Shown here piece after piece: positions 9,413 through 21,836 of a stretch of DNA of 64,000 nucleotides. The stretch is from Rhodococcus gordoniae (lineage in GTDB: Bacteria > Actinomycetota > Actinomycetes > Mycobacteriales > Mycobacteriaceae): positions 1 through 64,000 of the forward strand of contig NZ_LPZN01000051.1 in assembly GCF_001646655.1 (NCBI RefSeq), given 5' to 3'. How positions within the stretch are numbered: position 1 is the stretch's first letter; each line of letters opens with the position of its first letter. The position numbers were made by a program, and so were the translations under genes. The notes below the pieces were generated by a model. It was not told where the DNA came from and searched no databases. It saw only the letters and a list, made by a program, of their open reading frames with translations.

Positions 9413-10054
9413 ATGCTGATTCACCCGACATTGCGCATGCAGTCCTGGGGATTCGTCATCGGGGCCGTCCTGTTCGCATTGGGTTCGGCACCCGTAATTG
9501 CGACGATTCTCGGCACCGCAGGTGCAAATACTTCGTTCTTCGTGGGTTCCTGGTTCTTCACGGGTGCGGCATTCGTCCAATTGATGCGGAGTGGACCGGC
9601 GACCGTCTCCGACAAGGGCAGCCCGGCGATCCGCGCCGACTGGCTGGCCTCGCTCACCCAGTTCATCGGTACGTTGCTGTTCAACGTCAGCACCGGAGCA
9701 GCACTGCACGCCCACACCGTCAAGGGTGAGATGCACCTGGTATGGAACCCCAATCTCGAAGGTTCCCTGTGCTTCCTGGCGTCGAGCGCCATCGCGTGCG
9801 CGATCCTCTGGCGGTCCGGCTCGCATTGGACGCCGCGCTCGAAGGACTGGATCAGCGGATGGCTGAACATGCTCGGGTCGATCGCTTTCGGGGTCTCCGC
9901 GGTCGGTTCGTTCATCCTCGACGACGGAAACACTCTCGACCCGAGCCTGGCCAACGCCGGCACGTTCGTCGGCGCGATCTGTTTCCTCCTGGCCGCGGCG
10001 GTGTTCCTCGGTAGGCGAAGCGCCGAGGAACACGAGTCCGCTACGGCTCCTTGA
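9413..10054 (+). CDS. Six-segment integral membrane protein of unknown function (possibly YrhK-like)
   Basis: 213 residues with about six hydrophobic segments (near residues 13-35, 42-60, 85-105, 120-138, 148-168 and 178-198). The repeated phrases GSWFFTGAAF and LGSIAFGVSAVGSFIL recall the YrhK membrane domain, but I do not recognise it firmly. There is no signal peptide or enzymatic motif. It is a single gene, convergent with ligA, with its own promoter and probably leaderless. Confidence 0.7.
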   Translation: MLIHPTLRMQSWGFVIGAVLFALGSAPVIATILGTAGANTSFFVGSWFFTGAAFVQLMRSGPATVSDKGSPAIRADWLASLTQFIGTLLFNVSTGAALHAHTVKGEMHLVWNPNLEGSLCFLASSAIACAILWRSGSHWTPRSKDWISGWLNMLGSIAFGVSAVGSFILDDGNTLDPSLANAGTFVGAICFLLAAAVFLGRRSAEEHESATAP

Positions 10055-10068
10055 TAATCCGTCGACAG

Positions 10069-10091
10069 GACACCTGCCGGCGGGAGGCGTC
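10069..10091. terminator. Small hairpin between convergent genes
   Basis: GACACCT pairs with AGGCGTC (7 bp including one G-U) around a 9-base loop. It lies between the membrane-protein and ligA stop codons and could serve either strand. Confidence 0.35.
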
Positions 10092-13259
<3,168 letters not shown>

Positions 13260-13263
<4 letters not shown>

Positions 13264-14339
13264 CGCTCCCCTGCCGTAATGGTGCCGCTGCCGAGAACGA
13301 TGTCGCCCGCTGCATCGGGGCGGTACAGCACGGCGGCCTGACCGGCGGCGACACCGGTGAGCGGTTCGCGCAGCGTGATCTCGATACCCGTGCCCACCGC
13401 TTCGGCGACGGCCGGGGCCAGTCCACCATGTGCGCGGACCTGAACGACGCACTCGATCGGGCCGACGGGAGCCGTGCCCGAGGTCCACACGGCGCGCTCG
13501 GCCCGGATCGACCCGACCTTCAGCTGTTCGGCGCTGCCGACCCGCACGGTGCCGCTCCCCGGCTCGATCGCCGTGACGTAGCGGGGACGTCCGTCGGGTC
13601 CGGGTCCGGCGATGCCGAGCCCCTTGCGCTGGCCCACGGTGAAGCCGTGTACGCCGTCGTGCTGCGCGAGCACCTCACCGGAACGGTCGTCCACGACGGC
13701 GCCCGGGCGCACGCCGATCCGGGCACCGAGGAAGGCTCGCGTGTCGCCCGAGGGGATGAAACAGATGTCGTGGCTGTCGGGCTTGTTCGCCACCGCGAGT
13801 CCGCGTTCGGCCGCCTCCTCGCGGATCCGGCTCTTGGGGGTGTCGCCGACAGGAAACACCGCGCGCGACAACTGCTGCGCGGTGAGCACGGCCAGCACGT
13901 ACGACTGGTCCTTGTCGGCGTCGACGGCGCGGCGCAGCACCCCGCCGTCCAACTGCGCGTAGTGACCGGTGGCGACGGCGTCGAAGCCGAGGGCCACGGC
14001 GCGGTCGGCCAGCGCCGAGAACTTGATCTTCTCGTTGCAGCGCAGACACGGATTCGGGGTCTCACCGGCCGCGTAGGACGCGACGAAGTCGTCGATCACG
14101 TCCTCCTTGAAGCGGTCTGCGAAATCCCACACGTAGAACGGGATTCCGAGCACGTCGGCGGCGCGACGGGCGTCGCCGGCGTCCTCCTTCGAACAGCATC
14201 CCCGCGAGCCGGTGCGCAGCGTGCCCGGCGCGCTCGACAACGCGAGGTGTACTCCGACGACGTCGTGTCCGGCCTCGACCATGCGGGCGGCGGCGACCGC
14301 CGAGTCCACACCGCCGCTCATTGCCGCAAGAATCCTCAT
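13260..14339 (-). CDS. mnmA: tRNA-specific 2-thiouridylase
   Basis: 359 residues. It thiolates U34 of the tRNAs for Lys, Glu and Gln using ATP and persulfide sulfur. The PP-loop is [14 protein letters not shown] at the N-terminus. The two catalytic cysteines are expected in [12 protein letters not shown] and [12 protein letters not shown]. The ATG overlaps the cysteine desulfurase stop by 4 bases (ATGA), so the sulfur donor and acceptor enzymes are made together. Confidence 0.96.
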
Positions 14340-15571
14340 CTCCGGTCACCTCCTCGTCCACCGGCGCTCGCCAGTCCGGCGGCGCGAGCCCTGTCCACCA
14401 CGGAAGGGAGAGTTTCGATCAGCTTCTCGATGTCGCCACGGGTCGTCGTGTGTCCCAACGAGAATCGGAGCGATCCACGCGCCGTGACGGGGTCCGATCC
14501 CATCGCGACGAGCACGTGGCTCGCACGCGCGACCCCGGCCGTGCACGCCGAGCCGGTCGAGCATTCGATACCGGCTGCGTCGAGCAGCATCAGCAGCGAA
14601 TCCCCTTCGCACCCGGGGAATGTGAAGTGTGCGTTGTTGGGCAGTCGTCCCGCCCCGCGGGGGCCGTTGAGGATCGCGTCGGGAATCACCGACTCGACAC
14701 CCGCGACGAGAAGATCGCGCAGGCGTGCCAGTTCGGCGTTACGTCCGGGCAGATCCGAGGTGACCTCGCGCAGCGCCGTAGCCATCGCCACAACGGACGC
14801 GGTGTCCTGTGTACCCGAACGCACGTCGCGTTCGTGACCGCCGCCGTGGGCGAGCGGCACGCACGGCACCTGCCTGCCGAGCAGCAACGCGCCCACCCCT
14901 TGCGGCCCCCCGAACTTGTGGGCGGCCAGGGTCAGCGCCGACAGGCCGCTCGCGGTGAAGTCGACGGGGAGATGAGCGACCGCCTGCACGGCGTCGCTGT
15001 GCATCGGAACGTCGAACTCGGCGGCGACGGCGGCGAGTTCGACGATCGGCATGACGGTGCCGACCTCGTTGTTCGCCCACATCACGGACACGAGGGCGAC
15101 CTCGTCGGCGTAGCGCGAGAGTTCGTCGCGGAGCGTGCCGGGATCGACGCGTCCGGACCGGTCGACCGGAAGCCACGTCACCACTGCGTCCTCGTGCTCG
15201 ACGAGCCATTCGACGGCGTCGAGCACAGCATGGTGCTCGACCGCGCTCGCCAGGATCCTGCGACGACGGGAATCCTGGGCGCGGCGGCCCCAGTAGATGC
15301 CCTTGATCGCCAGGTTGTCGCCCTCGGTACCACCGGAGACGAAGATCACCTCGGAGGGCCGGGCGCCGAGGGCGGCTGCGATCGACTCTCGCGACTCTTC
15401 GATGCGGCGGCGCGCTGCGCGCCCCGAACCGTGCAGGGACGACGCGTTTCCGACGGTGGTGAGGACCGACGTCATCGCCTCGACGGCCGCAGGAAGCATC
15501 GGCGTCGTCGCGGCGTGATCGAGGTAGACGGTCGTGGAGGTACCGGAGGGACCGGAGGCGGGCGAGGTCAT
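14336..15571 (-). CDS. iscS: Cysteine desulfurase
   Basis: 411 residues, PLP-dependent, class V aminotransferase fold. It releases sulfur from cysteine as an enzyme persulfide. The N-terminus [10 protein letters not shown], the PLP lysine in [12 protein letters not shown] and the persulfide cysteine in [11 protein letters not shown] are all present. The start at [10 protein letters not shown] fits the family; an in-frame ATG 27 bases upstream is less likely. Overlap with mnmA suggests it mainly serves tRNA thiolation. It matches Rv3025c, often labelled iscS. Confidence 0.93.
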   Translation of the reverse strand: MTSPASGPSGTSTTVYLDHAATTPMLPAAVEAMTSVLTTVGNASSLHGSGRAARRRIEESRESIAAALGARPSEVIFVSGGTEGDNLAIKGIYWGRRAQDSRRRRILASAVEHHAVLDAVEWLVEHEDAVVTWLPVDRSGRVDPGTLRDELSRYADEVALVSVMWANNEVGTVMPIVELAAVAAEFDVPMHSDAVQAVAHLPVDFTASGLSALTLAAHKFGGPQGVGALLLGRQVPCVPLAHGGGHERDVRSGTQDTASVVAMATALREVTSDLPGRNAELARLRDLLVAGVESVIPDAILNGPRGAGRLPNNAHFTFPGCEGDSLLMLLDAAGIECSTGSACTAGVARASHVLVAMGSDPVTARGSLRFSLGHTTTRGDIEKLIETLPSVVDRARAAGLASAGGRGGDRR

Positions 15572-15613
15572 GACCGATCCAGGATAGCGGGTGGGCACGG
15601 GTGCCCGCCGCGC

Positions 15614-16504
15614 TCAGGGGGTCCGCGGGCGGGCGGCGTCCGCCCGGTGCGCCGCACGGGCAACCGGTGAGCGGTCGACCGGCACGGAGGATATGGCATC
15701 GGCCACACGATCGGCGCGGACCGCGCGGTCGCATCGGGCCGCGAGATCACGCCGGTCCTGTCCCGGCCGTTCGAGCGGCGCCAGGACGACTTCGGCGACG
15801 ACACCACGGTTCCGGATCATCCGCCGGAGCGACGACCCGATCGTCTCGTCACCGACGAAGGCGGGCACCGCGGTGGACTCGCCCGTGCGCTGGCGGTAAC
15901 GCAGTCCGACCGGCTGGACAAGGCACTGTACGTCCACCGCCGCCTGGAGCAGTGCGGGACGGAAACCGCCGTAGGCCCGACCGCACCATGTCGTGCCCTC
16001 GGGGAAGACCGCGACACGTTCGCCTGCGAGCAGGCGGGTACGTATCCGATCGATCACGTCGGGCAGCAGACGCAGCCGTTCCCGGTCGATGGCGATGACA
16101 CGCATCCGGCGTGCGAGTGTGCCCAGCACACCCCAGTCGAGCAGGTCCGCCCGTGCCACGAAGACAGCGGGAGCGACCGCGGTGAGGACCAGCACGTCGG
16201 TCCACGAGACGTGCGGTGCAACGACGAGCACGCCCCCTGCGTGCGCCCGCCGGTCACGTCTGTCGTCGACCGTCGGGTGAATGCCCACGCACCACAGCAA
16301 CACGCGCGCGCTGCGACGCAACGTGTGTTCCCGGCGCGTCGCAGGAATCATCCGTCCGGCCGACAGGAGTGGTACCACCGTCAGCACGAGCGCCACGAGC
16401 GCGATGCGCAGCCCCACCGTCGGCAGACCCACACGGTCCGCGTCGTCCGGCAGACACCGCACGCCGCACGGGCTCGACGGCATCCACCCGTGCAACCGCG
16501 TCAT
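15614..16504 (-). CDS. 1-acyl-glycerol-3-phosphate acyltransferase family protein (PlsC-like)
   Basis: 296 residues. One N-terminal membrane segment (IALVALVLTVVPLLSAG) is followed by the acyltransferase motif HVSWTD (HX4D) and the substrate motif VFPEGTTW. It transfers acyl groups at the membrane; the usual acceptor is lysophosphatidate. The ATG overlaps the upstream OlsB-like stop by 4 bases. That pairing resembles OlsB-OlsA of ornithine-lipid synthesis, in which a PlsC-like enzyme adds the second acyl chain. Matches Rv3026c. Confidence 0.88.
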   Translation of the reverse strand: MTRLHGWMPSSPCGVRCLPDDADRVGLPTVGLRIALVALVLTVVPLLSAGRMIPATRREHTLRRSARVLLWCVGIHPTVDDRRDRRAHAGGVLVVAPHVSWTDVLVLTAVAPAVFVARADLLDWGVLGTLARRMRVIAIDRERLRLLPDVIDRIRTRLLAGERVAVFPEGTTWCGRAYGGFRPALLQAAVDVQCLVQPVGLRYRQRTGESTAVPAFVGDETIGSSLRRMIRNRGVVAEVVLAPLERPGQDRRDLAARCDRAVRADRVADAISSVPVDRSPVARAAHRADAARPRTP

Positions 16505-17331
16505 CGCGTACCACCCTCGTTGCGCTCCGCGACGGCCCGCAAGCGGGCGAGATACCGTGCGTTCGCCCGGTCCACGGCGAGTATCGCGACGAAGTCGGCG
16601 ACGCCGAAGTCCGGGTCGTGGGCCGGTTCACCACAGATCCGGGCACCGAGCCGGAGATATCCGCGCAGCAGCGGCGGCACCACGGGGCGCGGTGGCGGCG
16701 CGATCTCGTCGAGAGGATGGCCGTCGACCACGACGGGGTTCAACGGGCGTACCCGTGATGCGGGCTCGATCGCGTGTCGGTCGAGCAGAAGGTCGCGCAC
16801 ACCCCGCACGTTCGACGCCTCGGGTTCGTCGGGCGTCGTGCGCAGGGGCACCGACACGCATCCGACGACCTCGTGGTGTCCGGTCATCTCGAGATAGAGC
16901 AGGATCCCGGCCCACATGAGGGTGAGCACGGACCCGGAGCGGTGGGCCGGATCGACGCAGGCCCGACCCATTTCGACGAGGCCGCGTCCGTGGGGGTCGA
17001 GGGCGGTGAGATCGAATTCGGTGGCGGTGTAGTACCCACCCGCCTCGCGCGCGGCCTCGGGCAGCAGCATCCGGTAGCAGCCGACGACATCGTCGGTGAC
17101 CCGGTCGTGCACGAGTATGTGGTCGCAGAACTCGTCGAAACGGTCCGTGTCGAGACCGGTCCCGGAATGAGGGAGCCGGAAGCCCGGTTCGTTCGCGAAG
17201 ACCCGATGGCGCAGACGTTGCGCAACCGTGCGAACGGACGGTTCGGTCGAGACGACGAGAGAATAACGGGGGCCGGACAGGATCGGGGCGGTGAAATGAC
17301 TCGGGCGGTACAGCACCGACGATGTGGTCAT
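16501..17331 (-). CDS. OlsB-like N-acyltransferase (GNAT superfamily)
   Basis: 276 residues. The core follows the OlsB/autoinducer-synthase pattern: RFDEFCDHILVHD, DDVVGCYRML, GGYYTATEFDL, VEMGRACVDPAHR. OlsB enzymes attach a 3-hydroxyacyl chain from acyl-ACP to the alpha-amine of ornithine. Start taken at MTTSSVLYRPSHF. Coupled to the PlsC-like gene by a 4-base overlap, so the pair could build an acylated amino-acid lipid. The lipid product is not established by sequence. Matches Rv3027c. Confidence 0.82.
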   Translation of the reverse strand: MTTSSVLYRPSHFTAPILSGPRYSLVVSTEPSVRTVAQRLRHRVFANEPGFRLPHSGTGLDTDRFDEFCDHILVHDRVTDDVVGCYRMLLPEAAREAGGYYTATEFDLTALDPHGRGLVEMGRACVDPAHRSGSVLTLMWAGILLYLEMTGHHEVVGCVSVPLRTTPDEPEASNVRGVRDLLLDRHAIEPASRVRPLNPVVVDGHPLDEIAPPPRPVVPPLLRGYLRLGARICGEPAHDPDFGVADFVAILAVDRANARYLARLRAVAERNEGGTR

Positions 17332-17420
17332 GCCGAAGGTGTAACGAGTGCGGGAGGCGTGCCGACGGCGCCGGGATGTCGCGGTGATGCATCGCCGATG
17401 AACACTCCGCCGAACAGATG

Positions 17421-17450
17421 TGGCCCCGCTCCTCGAAAGGAACGGGGCCA
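17421..17450 (-). terminator. Hairpin terminator after etfA
   Basis: TGGCCCCG pairs with CGGGGCCA. A mismatch separates this from a further TCCT/AGGA stem with a CGAA loop. It lies 27 bases beyond the etfA stop. Confidence 0.7.
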
Positions 17451-17476
17451 CCCAGGGATCGGTCTGCCCGAGCAGA

Positions 17477-18433
17477 TCAGCCCTTGTGCTTCTTGACCTC
17501 GTCGGTCAGCTGCGGAGCGACGTTGAACAGGTCGCCGACGACGCCGTAGTCCGCGATCTCGAAGATCGGGGCCTCTTCGTCCTTGTTGACGGCGACGATG
17601 GTCTTCGAGGTCTGCATGCCGGCGCGGTGCTGGATCGCACCGGAGATGCCGAGTGCGACGTACAGCTGCGGCGAGACCGTCTTGCCGGTCTGACCGACCT
17701 GGAACTGGCCCGGGTAGTAGCCGGAGTCGACAGCGGCGCGGGACGCACCGACGGCGGCACCGAGCGAGTCGGCGAGTTCTTCGACGACGGAGAACTTGTC
17801 GGCCGAACCGACACCGCGGCCGCCGGAGACGACGATCGACGCCTCGGTGAGCTCCGGACGGTCGCCGCCGACGATCGGATCGCGCGAGACGATCTTCACG
17901 GCGTTCTCTTCCTGGGCCGGAACCTCGACGGCCACGCGCTCGGCGGCAGCGGCTTCGGGCTTGGCCTCGACGGCACCCGGACGGACAGAGATCACGGGGA
18001 CCTCACCGTTGGTCTTGGCATCGACGGTGTACGCACCACCGAAGATCGAGTGCACGGCCGAGCCGTCGGCCTTGACGTCGACGACGTCGACGAGCAGACC
18101 GGAACCGATGCGGGCGGCGAGACGGCCCGACACCTCCTTGCCCTCGACGGACGCGGCGGTGATGACGGCGGCGGGGCTGGTGGACTCGACGAGCGACGCC
18201 AGGATGTCGACCTTGGGGGTGACCAGGTACTTGTCGACGTCGTCGGACTCGGCGGCGTAGACCTTGACCGCACCGGCGGCGGCGAGGGCGTCCTGCAGCG
18301 CGTCGGCGGTGCCGGGAGCACCGGCGACGACGGCGGCGGGTTCGCCTAGCGCACGCGCGGCGGTGATCAATTCGGTGCTGACCTTCTTGAGCGCGCCCTC
18401 GGCATGCTCGACGAGCACGAGTACTTCTGCCAT
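17477..18433 (-). CDS. etfA: Electron transfer flavoprotein alpha subunit
   Basis: 318 residues, the same length as M. tuberculosis FixB. It binds FAD and, with EtfB, takes electrons from acyl-CoA dehydrogenases to the respiratory chain. N-terminal domain: [17 protein letters not shown]. The FAD-binding C-terminal domain shows [24 protein letters not shown] and [31 protein letters not shown] lies just before the ATG. Second gene after etfB, 46 bases apart, and ended by the hairpin at 17421-17450. Confidence 0.97.
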   Translation of the reverse strand: MAEVLVLVEHAEGALKKVSTELITAARALGEPAAVVAGAPGTADALQDALAAAGAVKVYAAESDDVDKYLVTPKVDILASLVESTSPAAVITAASVEGKEVSGRLAARIGSGLLVDVVDVKADGSAVHSIFGGAYTVDAKTNGEVPVISVRPGAVEAKPEAAAAERVAVEVPAQEENAVKIVSRDPIVGGDRPELTEASIVVSGGRGVGSADKFSVVEELADSLGAAVGASRAAVDSGYYPGQFQVGQTGKTVSPQLYVALGISGAIQHRAGMQTSKTIVAVNKDEEAPIFEIADYGVVGDLFNVAPQLTDEVKKHKG

Positions 18434-18479
18434 TACTACTTCTCTCCTAGATATGTCAGATGTTGTCGCGGGGGCGCGA

Positions 18480-19265
18480 TCAGATGATCTTCTGGCCGAC
18501 CAGGTACTGGGCGATCTTGGTGCCGCCGTCGCCCTCGTCGGCGACGCGCTCACCTGCGGTGCGCGGCGGCTTCGGGGTCACACCGGTGACGGTCGAGGCC
18601 GCATTGGCGACGCCGAAGATCTCGGGATCGAGGCCGATGTCGGCGAGGGTGAGGGTCTGAACTTCCTTCTTCTTGGCGGCCATGATGCCCTTGAAGGAGG
18701 GGAAGCGAGGCTCGTTGATCTTCTCGGTGACCGAGATGATGGCGGGGAGCGGAGCTTCGATGCCGAAGACACCCTCGTCGGTCTCACGCTCGCCGGAGGC
18801 CTTGCCGTCCGCGATGGTGAGCTTGCGCAGGTGCGTCAGGTGCGGCAGGCCGAGGTACTCGGCGATGATCGCGGGAACGGCACCCACACGGCCGTCGGTG
18901 GCCTCGTTGCCGGCGATGACGAGCTCGACACCTTCGATCTGACCGAGCGCCGCGGCGAGCGCGTACGCGGTCTGGATGGAGTCCGAGCCGTGCAGGGCCG
19001 GGTCGTTGAGGTGGATCGCCTTGTCGGCGCCCATGGACAGCGCCTTACGGATGGCGTCGGTCGCGCGGTCGGGACCGGCGGTCAGAACGGTGACCTCGCC
19101 GCCGTCGCGCTCCTTGATGAGCAGAGCTTCCTCGACGGCGCGCTCGTTGATCTCGTCGAGCACGGCGTCGGCGGCCTCACGGTCGAGCGTGTAGTCGCCG
19201 TCGCTGAGCTTGCGCTCGGACCACGTGTCGGGGACCTGCTTGATCAAAACGACGATGTTCGTCAT
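18480..19265 (-). CDS. etfB: Electron transfer flavoprotein beta subunit
   Basis: 261 residues. It binds AMP structurally and docks partner dehydrogenases. Family motifs: NIVVLIKQVPDTW at the start, then VLTAGPDRATDAIRKALSMGADKA and GVELVIAGNEATDG. AGGAGG lies 13 bases before the ATG, a rather long spacing. First gene of the etf operon; the long upstream region carries two tandem operator-like boxes, so expression is probably tied to fatty-acid metabolism through a repressor. Confidence 0.97.
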   Translation of the reverse strand: MTNIVVLIKQVPDTWSERKLSDGDYTLDREAADAVLDEINERAVEEALLIKERDGGEVTVLTAGPDRATDAIRKALSMGADKAIHLNDPALHGSDSIQTAYALAAALGQIEGVELVIAGNEATDGRVGAVPAIIAEYLGLPHLTHLRKLTIADGKASGERETDEGVFGIEAPLPAIISVTEKINEPRFPSFKGIMAAKKKEVQTLTLADIGLDPEIFGVANAASTVTGVTPKPPRTAGERVADEGDGGTKIAQYLVGQKII

Positions 19266-19360
19266 GGGTCTGCGTCGACCTCCTGTGTGTAGCTGCCTTT
19301 GGTCGGCAAGGCGCTGCCTGAACCGAGCACTCGTGTCTTTCGCACGGCGTGTGCGATAGA

Positions 19361-19389
19361 TTATCAGCCGCTAAGTTACCAGCCGGTAA
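19361..19389. promoter_or_regulatory. Tandem operator-like boxes between etfB and the methyltransferase gene
   Basis: TTATCAGCCGCTAA (19361-19374) and TTACCAGCCGGTAA (19376-19389) are two near-identical 14-base boxes one base apart. The second extends to the perfect palindrome AAGTTACC-AGCC-GGTAACTT (19373-19392). Box 1 overlaps a minus-strand -10-like GATAAT (19365-19360). Box 2 abuts a plus-strand -35-like TTGACG (19391-19396). A TetR-type repressor is the likely reader. Confidence 0.6.
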
Positions 19390-19488
19390 CTTGACGGAAT
19401 TCCCGATTCACCATAACCGCACGGAAGGACGACCGAAGCTGTGATCCGGAACACCGGAGACCTCCCCTCCGGGAAGGGGGCTAATGTC

Positions 19489-20289
19489 GTGGCGGTGAGC
19501 GACACCCCCGCCCGCGCCGACGATGCGCACACCCTTCCCCTCACCGGCGAACGGACGGTCCCGGGCATCGCCCAGGAGAACTACTGGTTCCGACGTCACG
19601 AGGTCGTCTACCAGCATTTTCTTCCCCGGTGCGCGAACCGGACCGTGCTCGAGGCCGGCGCCGGCGAAGGCTACGGGGCCGCCATGATCGCCGACGTCGC
19701 CGCCCGGGTGATCGGTCTCGACTACGACGAGAGCGCCGTCGCCCACATCCGCGCGCGCTACCCCCGCGTGGACATGCGGCACGGCAATCTCGCCGAACTT
19801 CCTCTCGAGGACGAATCGGTCGATACGGTCGTGAACTTCCAGGTGATCGAGCATCTGTGGGATCAGACACAGTTCCTACGCGAATGTCACCGCATTCTCA
19901 CTCCCGGCGGTGAGCTGCTGATCAGCACGCCCAACCGCGTCACCTTCTCCCCCGGCCGCGACACCCCGCTCAATCCCTTCCACACCCGTGAGCTGAACGC
20001 CGCCGAACTGACGCAACTGCTCGAGGACGCCGGCTTCCGCGTCGAACTCATGACGGGCGTGCACCACGGACCCGCCCTGCGCGCTCTCGACGCCAAGCAC
20101 GGCGGATCGTTCATCGACGCTCAGATCGAGCGGGCGCTCGCCGGCGAGCCGTGGCCGGACGACCTCACCGCCGATGTCGCCATGGTCTCCGTCGACGACT
20201 TCGCCATCGTTCCCGAGAACATCGACGCGAGCCTCGATCTCGTCGCCATCGCCGTGAAGGACCCTGCAGCGAAGGACACTGCGCCGTGA
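19489..20289 (+). CDS. SAM-dependent methyltransferase of the methylglucose lipopolysaccharide locus
   Basis: 266 residues, class I methyltransferase. Motif I is VLEAGAGEGYGAAMIAD, followed by GLDYDESAVAHIRARYP and the post-motif VVNFQVIEHLWDQ. Homologue of Rv3030, first gene of the cluster implicated in 6-O-methylglucosyl-containing polysaccharide synthesis in mycobacteria. I chose the GTG at 19489 because GGGAAGGGGG lies 8 bases before it; GTG at 19441 or 19495 is also possible. The stop overlaps the next gene by 4 bases. Confidence 0.85.
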   Translation: MAVSDTPARADDAHTLPLTGERTVPGIAQENYWFRRHEVVYQHFLPRCANRTVLEAGAGEGYGAAMIADVAARVIGLDYDESAVAHIRARYPRVDMRHGNLAELPLEDESVDTVVNFQVIEHLWDQTQFLRECHRILTPGGELLISTPNRVTFSPGRDTPLNPFHTRELNAAELTQLLEDAGFRVELMTGVHHGPALRALDAKHGGSFIDAQIERALAGEPWPDDLTADVAMVSVDDFAIVPENIDASLDLVAIAVKDPAAKDTAP

Positions 20290-21836
20290 GTGCCGCATCA
20301 CCTCGCGAGCCGGGTATGTTCGCGCTCGTCCTCCATTCCCACCTCCCGTGGCTCGCCCATCACGGCCGGTGGCCCGTCGGCGAGGAATGGCTCTACCAGT
20401 CGTGGGCCGCGACCTATCTGCCCGTCACCGACGTCCTCAGACGTCTCGCCGCCGAAGGCCGGACCCGGATGCTCACGCTCGGGGTCACCCCGGTGCTCGC
20501 CGCGCAACTCGACGATCCGCACTGCCTCGCCGGGATGCACCACTGGCTCGGCAACTGGCAACTCCGCGCGCACGAGGCCGCCGGGATGCGGGAGGAGTCC
20601 TACCGCGCGCTCGGCGCCCGCGAGCACCGTGCCGCCTCGACCGCACTCGAGGATTTCGAAACCCATTGGCGCCACGGAGGTTCCCCCGTCGTCCGGCAGC
20701 TGGTCGACGCCGACGCGATCGAACTCCTCGGCGGACCTCTGGCCCATCCCTTCCAGCCCCTCCTCGACCCGCGACTGCGCGCCTTCTCCCTGTCGGAGGG
20801 CCTCGCCGACGCCCACGCCCGCTGGAACCATCGGCCGCGCGGCATCTGGGGTCCGGAATGCGGTTACACGCCGGGCATGGAGAAGGGTTACGCCGCAGCG
20901 GGTGTCGAGCACTTCATGGTCGACGGCCCCGCACTGCGCGGCGACACCTCGCTCGGTCGCACGGTCCGCGACTCGGACGTGGTGTGCTTCGGCCGCGACC
21001 TGCAGGTCTCGTACCGGGTGTGGTCGCCGAAATCCGGCTACCCGGGCCACTCCGCCTACCGCGACTTCCACACCTACTGCCACGACACCGGACTCAAGCC
21101 CTCCCGGGTCACGGGCCGCACGGTGCCCTCGCACGAGAAGGCTCCCTACGACCCCGAACTCGCCTCGCAGGCCGTCGACCGGGACGTCGCCGACTTCGTC
21201 GAGACCGTCCGGAAGCGGCTGCGCAGCGAGTCCGACCGCATCGGCCGGGACGCGCTCGTCGTCGCGGCATTCGACACCGAACTGTTCGGGCACTGGTGGT
21301 TCGAGGGCCCGATCTTCCTCGAGCGACTGTTGCGCGCTCTTCCCGAGGCCGGTATCGAGGTGGGAACCCTCGCCGATGCCCGCGACCGCGGCTACGTCGG
21401 CGCCTGCGTCGATCTCGAGGATTCGTCGTGGGGCTCGGGCAAGGACTGGCGGGTCTGGGCCGGCGATCAGGTCGCCGACCTCGTGCGACTGAACGACGAG
21501 GTGGTGCGCACGACCCTCGACAGCATCGACAAGGCCCGCGAACAGAACGTCTCGCCGGTCGCGCTCCGCAACCGCGTGCACGACCAGATGCTGCGCGAAG
21601 CGCTGCTCACGGTGTCCAGCGACTGGGCGTTCATGGTCAGCAAGGACACCGCTGCCGCCTACGCCCGCGACCGCGCGCACAAGCACGCCCACGCACTGCG
21701 TGAGATCGCCGAGGCCGTCGGCTCCGGACGCACCGAGACGGCGCGACGTCTGGCCGACGGATGGAGCCGCGCCGACAATCTCTTCCCGGGACTCGACGCC
21801 CGGCGACTGCCCGGACGCCACGGAGGCCCGCGATGA
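20286..21836 (+). CDS. GH57 glycoside hydrolase, probable 1,4-alpha-glucan branching enzyme
   Basis: 516 residues. Conserved GH57 regions are LHSHLPW at the N-terminus, WGPECGYTPG with the likely nucleophile glutamate, and AFDTELFGHWWFEGP with the acid/base aspartate. A C-terminal helical DUF1957-like domain follows. Homologue of Rv3031. Its expected role is branching or trimming the alpha-1,4-glucan core of methylglucose lipopolysaccharide. It starts with GTG in a GTGA overlap with the methyltransferase and ends in an ATGA overlap with the glycosyltransferase. Confidence 0.9.
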   Translation: MSAASPREPGMFALVLHSHLPWLAHHGRWPVGEEWLYQSWAATYLPVTDVLRRLAAEGRTRMLTLGVTPVLAAQLDDPHCLAGMHHWLGNWQLRAHEAAGMREESYRALGAREHRAASTALEDFETHWRHGGSPVVRQLVDADAIELLGGPLAHPFQPLLDPRLRAFSLSEGLADAHARWNHRPRGIWGPECGYTPGMEKGYAAAGVEHFMVDGPALRGDTSLGRTVRDSDVVCFGRDLQVSYRVWSPKSGYPGHSAYRDFHTYCHDTGLKPSRVTGRTVPSHEKAPYDPELASQAVDRDVADFVETVRKRLRSESDRIGRDALVVAAFDTELFGHWWFEGPIFLERLLRALPEAGIEVGTLADARDRGYVGACVDLEDSSWGSGKDWRVWAGDQVADLVRLNDEVVRTTLDSIDKAREQNVSPVALRNRVHDQMLREALLTVSSDWAFMVSKDTAAAYARDRAHKHAHALREIAEAVGSGRTETARRLADGWSRADNLFPGLDARRLPGRHGGPR

